Below are positions 9,280 to 16,128 of a DNA stretch of 64,000 bases, in pieces; positions within the stretch are counted from its first letter, which is position 1, and each line of letters begins with the position of its first letter. The notes below the pieces were generated by a model, which was given only the letters and a program-made list of their open reading frames with translations, had not been told where the DNA came from and made no database searches. This stretch comes from Bdellovibrio bacteriovorus. Its GTDB lineage: Bacteria; Bdellovibrionota; Bdellovibrionia; Bdellovibrionales; Bdellovibrionaceae. The stretch covers positions 1 to 64,000 of the forward strand of contig NZ_LUKF01000016.1 of NCBI RefSeq assembly GCF_001592755.1, given 5' to 3'. The position numbers and the translations under genes are program-made.

Positions 9280-9317
9280 GCAAGTGCGAAAAAGTGGACA
9301 AAGCCCTCTCCACTTGC
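9280..9317 (+). promoter_or_regulatory. Leader with two alternative stems before prs
   Basis: The same 3' arm can pair two ways: GCAAGTG (9280-9286) with CACTTGC (9311-9317), or AAGTGGA (9292-9298) with TCCACTT (9309-9315). The pairings are mutually exclusive. They sit 45 bp before prs. No T-run follows. An attenuator or processing site is possible but unproven. Confidence 0.35.
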
Positions 9318-9360
9318 TAGTTTCTTGCAAACGCACTTTTAACTCAGGAGACTACGAGTG

Positions 9361-10305
9361 ATGAAGGGCCTAAAAATCTTTACCGCCAATGCCAATCCGA
9401 CCCTGGCTAAAAAGGTGGCCGAAGCTGCTGGAGTAGAGCTCGGTTACTGTGAAGTCAGCACCTTTGCCGATGGGGAAATCCAAGTCGAAATTCACGAAAG
9501 CGTACGGGGACAACATGTGTTCGTTGTTCAAAGTACCTGCCCTCCCGTGAATCAAAACTACATGGAGCTTTTTGTGATGCTCGATGCTTTACGCCGAGCT
9601 TCCGCAGCCTCCATTACCGCCGTCATCCCGTATTACGGGTATGCCCGCCAAGATCGTAAGGTCGCTCCGCGCGCCCCGATTTCGGCAAAACTTATGGCCG
9701 ACTTGATCACGACCGCCGGTGCCGACCGTGTGGTTTCCGTGGATTTGCATGCCGCTCAGATTCAAGGCTTCTTTAACGTTCCTGTGGACCACTTATTCGC
9801 AATTCCGACTTTGGCTCGCGCTTGGCGTGAAGCCTATGGCCAAGGCACCGAGTTTGTCGCGGTGAGTCCAGATGCCGGTGGGGTTGAAAGAACCCGCGCC
9901 TTTGCTAAACGCATCGAGTCCTCCATGGCGATCATCGATAAACGTCGTTCCGGCCCTAATGAGGCCAAAGCCCTGCACCTGATCGGGGATGTTACGGGTA
10001 AAACGGCTGTTATCGTTGACGATATGATTGATACGGCTGGAACTCTTACACAAGCAGTTGACAGCCTTCTGAAAAATGGGGCAAAACGTGTGTTCGCCGT
10101 TGCTACACATCCCGTTTTATCGGGTCCTGCGATCAATCGTTTGAAAGAAAGCCCTATTGAAAAAGTATGGGTCACTGACACGATCCCGCTATCTGAAGCG
10201 GCGAAAAACTGTGGAAAAATTGAAGTGGTTTCTGTGTCGCCGGTTTTGGCTGAAGCGATTAAGAGAATTCACGGAAACGATTCTGTCAGTTCTTTGTTTG
10301 ACTAA
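9361..10305 (+). CDS. prs: Ribose-phosphate pyrophosphokinase
   Basis: Makes PRPP from ribose 5-phosphate and ATP, feeding purine, pyrimidine, histidine, tryptophan and NAD synthesis. 314 aa, normal length. Visible: FADGEIQVEI near the N terminus, the RQDRK-containing flexible-loop motif YYGYARQDRKVAPR near residue 100, SVDLHAAQIQGFF, and the PRPP-binding loop VIVDDMIDTAGTL near residue 218. The ATG at 9361 is preceded in frame by GTG 9358; both lie downstream of SD CAGGAG, so the exact start is uncertain by one codon. Followed by rplY. Confidence 0.97.
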   Translation: MKGLKIFTANANPTLAKKVAEAAGVELGYCEVSTFADGEIQVEIHESVRGQHVFVVQSTCPPVNQNYMELFVMLDALRRASAASITAVIPYYGYARQDRKVAPRAPISAKLMADLITTAGADRVVSVDLHAAQIQGFFNVPVDHLFAIPTLARAWREAYGQGTEFVAVSPDAGGVERTRAFAKRIESSMAIIDKRRSGPNEAKALHLIGDVTGKTAVIVDDMIDTAGTLTQAVDSLLKNGAKRVFAVATHPVLSGPAINRLKESPIEKVWVTDTIPLSEAAKNCGKIEVVSVSPVLAEAIKRIHGNDSVSSLFD

Positions 10306-10372
10306 ATTTAAACTGCTCTCTGCCAAGGGAGCTTATTATTAACATCCTCTATTGGACTAGAAGGAAGATAAA

Positions 10373-11020
10373 ATGAAAAACAGAATCGAACTCTCTGTTG
10401 GAACTCGCGAAACTGGTAAACACAACAGCCGCGCACTTCGCAACTCTCGTAACGTACCTGCAGTTATCTACGGAGCTGTAGAGCCTATCAACGTATCCGT
10501 TGGTGAAAAAGAAATCGTGAAATACAACACTCGTGCTTACGAGAATGCTCTTTTCACTTTGAAATCTGAAGACAAAAAAGCAAACGGCATCGTTGTGCTT
10601 GTTAAATCAGTAGACGTTCACCCACTTTCTCGTCGTCCTCAACACGTTGACTTCTTCGCTTTGGATCTTAAGAAAGCAGTTCGCGTTAACGTTGAAGTTC
10701 GTCTTGAAGGTAAACCAATCGGTCTTTCTGAAGGCGGTTTGTTGAACGTTGTTCTTCGTTCTGTTGAGGTTGAAGTATTGCCTACAGATATCCCAGAGTT
10801 CATCACTGCTGATATCTCTAACTTGGGCGTAGGTGACGCTCTTCACGTTTCTGACTTGCAAGTTTCTGGTTCTGTTAAAGTTATCACTGGTGCAGAACAA
10901 ACTATCGCGGTTGTTAACGCTCAAGAAGAAGAAGTTGCTGCGACTCCAGCTGCAGCTCCTGCGGCTGCTCCTGCTGCTGCGGCACCAGCTGCTGCAAAAG
11001 CTCCTGCTGCGAAAAAATAA
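10373..11020 (+). CDS. rplY: Large ribosomal subunit protein bL25 (CTC-type)
   Basis: 5S rRNA-binding ribosomal protein. 215 aa: the N-terminal L25 domain (GKHNSRALRNSRNVPAVIYG) and the C-terminal TL5/CTC beta domain (VEVRLEGKPIGLSEGGLLN, VEVLPTDIPEFITADISNL). Codon choice is strongly biased, as expected for a highly expressed gene. The last 35 residues are an acidic stretch (EEEV) and then an Ala/Pro tail ending in AKAPAAKK, a common accessory of this family. SD AAGGAAG. A clear terminator follows, but pth begins only 72 bp later. Confidence 0.96.
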   Translation: MKNRIELSVGTRETGKHNSRALRNSRNVPAVIYGAVEPINVSVGEKEIVKYNTRAYENALFTLKSEDKKANGIVVLVKSVDVHPLSRRPQHVDFFALDLKKAVRVNVEVRLEGKPIGLSEGGLLNVVLRSVEVEVLPTDIPEFITADISNLGVGDALHVSDLQVSGSVKVITGAEQTIAVVNAQEEEVAATPAAAPAAAPAAAAPAAAKAPAAKK

Positions 11021-11047
11021 TTCGCTTCGAGCCAAGTATGCATTTTC

Positions 11048-11078
11048 AAAGGCAGCTCTCATCGAGCTGCCTTTTTTA
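11048..11078 (+). terminator. Intrinsic terminator after rplY
   Basis: GGCAGCTC (11051-11058), 5-base loop, GAGCTGCC (11064-11071), then TTTTTT. Flanking A/T bases extend the stem. It lies between rplY and pth and would set rplY output apart from pth. Confidence 0.85.
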
Positions 11079-11092
11079 TTTGAGGAAGAACT

Positions 11093-11656
11093 ATGTGGTT
11101 GATTGTTGGTCTTGGTAATCCTGGCGGAGAATACAAACTCACTCGTCATAACATCGGCTTTATGGCCGTTGATTATTTCATGCAAGGCCTGGGCAATCCT
11201 CCGATAAAGAATCAATTCAAAGCCGAAGTGGCGCAAGTAAAGTGGAAGGAACATCAGCTTCTTTTCTGCAAGCCTCAAACTTACATGAATCTTTCTGGTG
11301 AGTCGGTTCAGCCTTTGATGGGCTTTTATAAAATCCCTCTTGATCACTTGATTGTGATTCACGATGAAATCGACATTCCTTTCAACGCCATTCGCATTCA
11401 TAAAAATCGCGGGCATGGCGGCCATAATGGTATCAAAAGTGTTTCGGGACTCTTGGGCTCTGCCGACTATGTTCGCCTAAAAATGGGCGTAGGACGCCCC
11501 GAAAACCCGCACATCCCGGTCCCTGACCATGTGCTAGGGAAATTCTCAAAAGACGAATTCGACAAACTTCCTGATTTCCTCAATCGCGGTATAGACGCGA
11601 TCGAGAGCATTATCCTTGATGGAGTTCAAAAAGCTTCGACAAAATTCAACGGTTAA
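11093..11656 (+). CDS. pth: Peptidyl-tRNA hydrolase
   Basis: Frees tRNA from peptidyl-tRNA dropped by stalled ribosomes. 187 aa, full length. Visible: IVGLGNPGGEYKLTRHNIGFMAVD with catalytic His near residue 19, KPQTYMNLSGESVQP near residue 62-76, HDEIDIPF with the conserved Asp near 95 and GGHNGIKSV near 115. SD GAGGAAG. The rplY-pth-ychF order is the familiar bacterial cluster. Confidence 0.97.
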   Translation: MWLIVGLGNPGGEYKLTRHNIGFMAVDYFMQGLGNPPIKNQFKAEVAQVKWKEHQLLFCKPQTYMNLSGESVQPLMGFYKIPLDHLIVIHDEIDIPFNAIRIHKNRGHGGHNGIKSVSGLLGSADYVRLKMGVGRPENPHIPVPDHVLGKFSKDEFDKLPDFLNRGIDAIESIILDGVQKASTKFNG

Positions 11657-11699
11657 GCTAGAGTCAGTTGATTTTTGACTCTCGAAAAATGAGGTTTTC

Positions 11700-12800
11700 A
11701 TGGCTTTACAGGTTGGTATCGTTGGTTTGCCCAACGTGGGTAAAAGTACGCTTTTCAATGCGTTGACTTCAGCAAAAGCAGAAGCAGCGAACTACCCTTT
11801 CTGTACAATCGATCCAAACGTGGGAGTGGTGACAGTTCCAGATCCTCGCATGGATAAAATCACGGGCTTTATCAAACCTCAAAAAGTGATTCCAACAACG
11901 ATGGAGTTCGTGGATATCGCGGGTATCGTTAAGGGAGCTTCGCAAGGTGAAGGTTTAGGTAATCAGTTCCTTTCACATATCCGTCAAACTGATGCGATTG
12001 TTCACGTGGTTCGTTGTTTTGACGATCCAAATATCGTGCACGTTGCAGGTTCTGTAGATCCACTTCGTGATATTGAAATCATCAATACAGAGCTTTTGCT
12101 TGCTGACTTGGACTCAGTTGAAAAACGTCTTCAACGTACTGAAAAACAAGCGAAGAACTCGACAGATAAAAAGCTTATCAAAGAAGTGGAAGTTGCTAAA
12201 CGCGTGAAAGAGGCTTTGGGTAAAGGTCTTCCGGCTCGTTCGGTGACTGTCGATGAATTAGAAGCTCCGATTCTTCGTGAGATGCATTTGCTAACAGCAA
12301 AACCTGTTCTTTATGCGATGAACGTGTCTGACACAGACTTCGCAGCAGGCGGCAATGACTGGACAAAATCCGTGGTTGCGCGCGCATCTGAAGAAAACAA
12401 TAAAACAATTTTGATCTGCTCTGCGATGGAAGCCGAAATCGCACTTCTTCCACCTGAAGAGCGCAAAGACTTCCTTGAAGCTATGAACGCCGAAGAGCCA
12501 GGCTTGAACCGTTTGATCCGTGAAGCTTACGCTTTATTGGGTCTGCAAACTTACTTCACTGCTGGCGAAAAAGAAGTGCGTGCTTGGACAATCCGCGCAG
12601 GAACGAAAGCTCCTCAAGCAGCGGGTGTGATCCATACGGATTTCGAAAAAGGTTTTATCCGTGCTGAAACTTATCACTGTGAAGACTTGTTCTCTTACAA
12701 ATCAGAACAAGCTGTTAAAGAGGCAGGTAAATACCGCCTTGAAGGTAAAGAGTACGTCGTGAAAGACGGTGACATCTTATTCTTCCGCTTCAACGTTTAA
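11700..12800 (+). CDS. ychF: Ribosome-binding ATPase YchF
   Basis: OBG-family P-loop protein that prefers ATP and binds ribosomes; linked to translation control and oxidative stress. 366 aa, standard length. G1 motif GLPNVGKST near residues 9-17, switch segment NYPFCTIDPNVGVV, G3 DIAGIVKGASQGEGLGN, the NMSD-type base motif (here YAMNVSD) near 203, and a C-terminal TGS domain with VIHTDFEKGFIRAE. SD GAGGT. Expressed downstream of pth and closed by a strong hairpin. Confidence 0.97.
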   Translation: MALQVGIVGLPNVGKSTLFNALTSAKAEAANYPFCTIDPNVGVVTVPDPRMDKITGFIKPQKVIPTTMEFVDIAGIVKGASQGEGLGNQFLSHIRQTDAIVHVVRCFDDPNIVHVAGSVDPLRDIEIINTELLLADLDSVEKRLQRTEKQAKNSTDKKLIKEVEVAKRVKEALGKGLPARSVTVDELEAPILREMHLLTAKPVLYAMNVSDTDFAAGGNDWTKSVVARASEENNKTILICSAMEAEIALLPPEERKDFLEAMNAEEPGLNRLIREAYALLGLQTYFTAGEKEVRAWTIRAGTKAPQAAGVIHTDFEKGFIRAETYHCEDLFSYKSEQAVKEAGKYRLEGKEYVVKDGDILFFRFNV

Positions 12801-12809
12801 CATCTTTTA

Positions 12810-12838
12810 GGAGAGGGGCCCACAAGGCCCCTTTTTAG
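12810..12838 (+). terminator. Hairpin with T-run after ychF; also lies between an SD and the next ATG
   Basis: GGGGCC (12816-12821), 5-base loop, GGCCCC (12827-12832), TTTTT (12833-12837). AGGAG (12810-12814) sits directly 5' of the stem and ATG 12842 nine bases after it. The hairpin could terminate ychF transcripts, or in read-through mRNA loop out and bring the SD about 10 nt from the start codon. Confidence 0.8.
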
Positions 12839-12841
12839 TTT

Positions 12842-14302
12842 ATGAATGAACTGCTGAAACTTTCCGCCACAGAAATCGCCGCAAAAGTCGCTCGTCGTGA
12901 AGTGACTCCGTCTGAAGTTTTAGAAGCGCACATCGCGCGTATCGAAGCGGTGAATCCATCACTCAATGCCATGGTTGAAAAAGACTTTGAGCGGGCTCGC
13001 AAGCTTGCTAAAGAGCAAGACGAACGCGTTGCTCAAGACAACACCAACCTTCCCGTCTTTTTCGGCGTGCCTTTCACCGTCAAAGAGATGTTTGCCTATA
13101 AAGGCATGAAGCGCACCGGTGGCAGCATTCATAAAAAAGAACTGATTCTTGATTGGGATGCAACCGTCGTAGAAAGAATGAAAAACGCAGGCGCCATTCC
13201 TATGGGAACGACCAATGTTCCAGAGCTGGGATTTTGGTTTGAAACTTTCAATCCGGTGTATGGTCGTACGAACAATCCTTACGATGTCACTCGCACTTGC
13301 GGTGGCAGCAGTGGTGGCGAAGGAGCTTTATTAGGAGCTGGCGCATCCCCAATGGGACTTGGCAGTGATATCGGTGGCAGCATTCGTATGCCCGCTTTTT
13401 TCTGTGGAGTCTCTGGTCACAAACCTTCACGCAAACTTGTTCCGTTGACAGGACACTTTCCTTTTGAACGCGAAGAGCTTTTGGGCTTGAGTGAGGAAAA
13501 ATATCCTTACACATCCATGGGACCAATGAGCCGCAAGGCTTCGGATCTTTATCCGATGTTAAAAGTGATGATGGGAGCTGATGGACTTGATCCTCATACG
13601 ATGGAAAAGCCCGTCTTGGAGGAGAGAACTCAAGAGTGGGCTGGAAGAAAAATTTTAATCTGCCCTGAACCTATTTTCCATCGCACGCGCTCGACCGACT
13701 ATGAACTTGCGCAAGTGGTTCGCAATTGCGGAAAATTATTTTCTGAATTAGGTGCGGATGTTCAGGAACTAGATCCAAGATTTTTCGTGCACGCAACAAG
13801 TCTTTGGTTTTCGGCCTTGAAGAGTTCAAAGAACCGTCATCTTTACGAAACACTGATGGGTCCCGAAAAAGATTTTTCTATCGGCAAAGAACTTCTGAAA
13901 GTTGCTTTGGGTCGTGGCGATTACACTTTCCCAAATCTGCTAGTGTCCTTGGGAGAAAAACTAAATATCGGAGGCGAAGACTTCGCTGAAGACATGCAAG
14001 CCTTAGCAAAAATGAAAGCTGACCTTGATGAGATGCTGGGCGAAGAAGGACTTCTGCTTCTGCCCCCACATCCAAGAGTCGCACCCAAACACCGAGCGCC
14101 TTTATGGTCGCCATTTGATTTTATCTACACGGCGATCTTTGTTACCACCGGCCATCCCGCAACAGTAACACCGACCGGCCTCAACTCCGAGGGCCTTCCT
14201 CTAGGAATCCAAATCGTTGCCGGCCACATGAAAGATCACCTTACTCTTTCCTGCGCTGAATTTATCGAAACCACCTTCGGCGGCTGGCAACCCCCGAAAT
14301 AG
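12842..14302 (+). CDS. Amidase-signature family hydrolase
   Basis: 486-aa member of the amidase signature family (as in GatA, fatty-acid amide hydrolase and broad amidases). The Ser-cisSer-Lys triad is visible: Lys in PFTVKEMF near residue 80, then the Gly/Ser-rich core CGGSSGGEGALLGAG and the nucleophile segment GSDIGGSIRMPAF around 155-185. No gatB or gatC is adjacent, and the C terminus (PATVTPTGLNSEGLPLGIQ) resembles stand-alone amidases rather than GatA, so a role in tRNA amidation is unlikely. Substrate unknown. The start codon lies immediately after a terminator-like hairpin. Confidence 0.9.
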   Translation: MNELLKLSATEIAAKVARREVTPSEVLEAHIARIEAVNPSLNAMVEKDFERARKLAKEQDERVAQDNTNLPVFFGVPFTVKEMFAYKGMKRTGGSIHKKELILDWDATVVERMKNAGAIPMGTTNVPELGFWFETFNPVYGRTNNPYDVTRTCGGSSGGEGALLGAGASPMGLGSDIGGSIRMPAFFCGVSGHKPSRKLVPLTGHFPFEREELLGLSEEKYPYTSMGPMSRKASDLYPMLKVMMGADGLDPHTMEKPVLEERTQEWAGRKILICPEPIFHRTRSTDYELAQVVRNCGKLFSELGADVQELDPRFFVHATSLWFSALKSSKNRHLYETLMGPEKDFSIGKELLKVALGRGDYTFPNLLVSLGEKLNIGGEDFAEDMQALAKMKADLDEMLGEEGLLLLPPHPRVAPKHRAPLWSPFDFIYTAIFVTTGHPATVTPTGLNSEGLPLGIQIVAGHMKDHLTLSCAEFIETTFGGWQPPK

Positions 14303-14303
14303 A

Positions 14304-14376
14304 AAGGTGCCTGCTTCTTTTTTGCACTTCAGCGCGGCAATGCCGCAGCGAAGTGCAAAAAAGAAGCAGGCACCTT
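14304..14376. terminator. 73-bp palindrome with 27-bp perfect arms, between convergent genes
   Basis: Bases 14304-14330 are the exact reverse complement of 14350-14376. The centre holds a 3x3-base internal loop and an inner GCGGC/GCCGC stem with an AAT loop. A T6 run and an A6 run lie inside the arms. It begins two bases after the amidase stop and covers the first two bases (TT of TTA, plus strand) of the stop codon of the minus-strand permease gene. Most likely a bidirectional terminator; the arm length suggests a repeat-element origin. Confidence 0.85.
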
Positions 14377-15199
14377 AAAGACGGAACTTGGATTTTAGGG
14401 CGTCTAGGATGATGTGGAAACTCCAGACTGTTAAAAATAAAATCAATGATGGATACAGAATAAGGTGTGGGAAGCTTGAAAGAGTTTTCCAGCCTTCGCG
14501 CACCAGGATGCCCCAGCTTGTGTAGGGCGGATGAATTCCTAGGCCGATGAAGCTCATGAAACTTTCGTATAAGATGTTTGTGGGAATTTGCAGAGCCACT
14601 AGGATGAGTAATGTTCCTAGCATGTTCGGGAGTACGTGGCGCAGAAGAATGTGCGTTCTTGTTCCACCCAAAGCCATCGCGGCTTCCACAAAAGGTTTTC
14701 TTTTTATTTCTAGAACCATGCCGCGTGTGACTCGCGCTAAGCTCATCCAGTGAGTGGCGGAAATGCCCAGACATAATGTTGCTAATGATTTTAAAAAGAT
14801 GTCGTCAAAAGGCAGAATCACCTGCAAGCTCATGCACAAAATTGAAACTAGGATGAAGCTTGGGATCGCCATTAGAATATCTAAAAAGCGCATCAATACG
14901 CGATCTGTAATACCTTCAAACCATCCGGCGATGGCGCCGTAAATAAATCCAAAAATAAAAGATAATAACGAACACAAAAGTCCCACTAACAAAGATATTC
15001 TTCCGCCTAAAAGAACGCGAGAAAGAAGTTCGCGACCTAGGGTGTCTGTGCCAAAAAGATGACTCTTCCCTGCCGGCAATAGAATATTATCGACGTTTTG
15101 TTCTAGGCCTGTGCCGAATCCCAACCATGGATAAAAAATCGTCAGCACCGTCAACACGACTAAAAAACTCACGGCGAAAATCAGAAGAAGCTTTTTCAT
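14375..15199 (-). CDS. Peptide-type ABC transporter permease (OppC/DppC-like)
   Basis: Inner-membrane permease, 274 aa, about six hydrophobic segments, the first at residues 3-25. Visible family motifs: HLFGTDTLGRELLSRVLLGGR near residues 47-67 (OppC/DppC N-terminal signature) and the EAA loop EAAMALGGTRTHILLRHVLPN that docks on the ATPase. Its start overlaps the end of the OppB-like gene by four bases, so the two are coupled. No binding protein or ATPase is nearby, so these must come from elsewhere. Substrate unknown; oligopeptides or muropeptides are the likely class. Confidence 0.88.
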   Translation of the reverse strand: MKKLLLIFAVSFLVVLTVLTIFYPWLGFGTGLEQNVDNILLPAGKSHLFGTDTLGRELLSRVLLGGRISLLVGLLCSLLSFIFGFIYGAIAGWFEGITDRVLMRFLDILMAIPSFILVSILCMSLQVILPFDDIFLKSLATLCLGISATHWMSLARVTRGMVLEIKRKPFVEAAMALGGTRTHILLRHVLPNMLGTLLILVALQIPTNILYESFMSFIGLGIHPPYTSWGILVREGWKTLSSFPHLILYPSLILFLTVWSFHIILDALKSKFRL

Positions 15200-16128
15200 G
15201 CTTCCTCCCTTAATCGCGGATCGGCCATTTTAATCAGAACATCGATGAATGAATTTACTAAAACTAACAAAGCACCATAGAACAATGTTAGACCTACGAT
15301 AAGCGTGTAGTCGCGGTCGTTTAATGCAGATATAAATTCTGTTCCCAATCCAGGAACGGCAAAAAGAACTTCTACTAAGAAAGAACCTGAAAGAAGAGAG
15401 ACGATCAAAGGCCCGACATAGCTTAAAAAAGGAATCAAAGAGTTCTTAAGAACGTGGTGAAAAAGAATATTCCAAACCTTTACACCTTTAGCGCGCGCGG
15501 TGCGCACATAGTCTTGTTGTAAGTTTTCATTTAAAGAATTTTTCAAAAGACGAATTAGTACCGCTAACGGACGAAGACACAATGTCAAAAGCGGCAACAC
15601 ATAATGAGAAGGCCCCGTCAAAAAGGCCACAGGGAAAACATTCCAGTAAAATCCAAAGAAATAAATTAAAAGAGGTCCCCAGAAAAGGCTGGGTAAAGAA
15701 AGAAACGCGATCACCGTTTGATCGATCAGATGTTCAACCCAGGTGTCTTTGAAACGAACCGCGACCAAAGAAATCACAAAGGCGCCGATTAAAATAAAAA
15801 GCAAAGCCAAGGCGTTTAAAGTCAAAGTATTGGCAACACCTTGAGAGATAATCTCGGTCACCGTGCGCTCAGGTCGAGTCATAGACACGCCCAAATCACC
15901 TTGAACTAAAGAAGTAAGATAAGACGTCGCCTGCCCGACCCAAGATTGATCGACTTTCCAGTGCTCTTGAAGTTTTTCTTTTACGAGAGGATTGAGGGCC
16001 GTCTCTTCATCAAAAGGGCCGCCAGGAAGTGCTTTCAGCAAAAAAAACGTTAGCGCCGCTAGGACTGCTAGCGACGCTATAATTTCGAATATTTTTTTAC
16101 AAACGAACCGAAAAACGTTTCCGCTCAA
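15196..16128 (-). CDS. Peptide-type ABC transporter permease (OppB/DppB-like)
   Basis: 310-aa inner-membrane permease and partner of the OppC-like protein. Visible: an N-terminal transmembrane segment (residues about 13-30) with LPGGPFDEE after it, the usual OppB start; the EAA loop RTARAKGVKVWNILFHHVLKN near residue 225-245; and a C-terminal helix with GALLVLVNSFIDVLIKMADPRLR. It overlaps the lytic transglycosylase gene upstream and the oppC-like gene downstream by four bases each, giving a tight three-gene unit. This coupling suggests the importer serves wall-derived peptides (inference). Confidence 0.88.
   Translation of the reverse strand: MSGNVFRFVCKKIFEIIASLAVLAALTFFLLKALPGGPFDEETALNPLVKEKLQEHWKVDQSWVGQATSYLTSLVQGDLGVSMTRPERTVTEIISQGVANTLTLNALALLFILIGAFVISLVAVRFKDTWVEHLIDQTVIAFLSLPSLFWGPLLIYFFGFYWNVFPVAFLTGPSHYVLPLLTLCLRPLAVLIRLLKNSLNENLQQDYVRTARAKGVKVWNILFHHVLKNSLIPFLSYVGPLIVSLLSGSFLVEVLFAVPGLGTEFISALNDRDYTLIVGLTLFYGALLVLVNSFIDVLIKMADPRLREEA

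Noticed and set aside
10607-11425. 272-aa open frame on the minus strand over rplY/pth
   Set aside because: It lies antisense to two unmistakable housekeeping genes and across a terminator; composition is that of a shadow frame.
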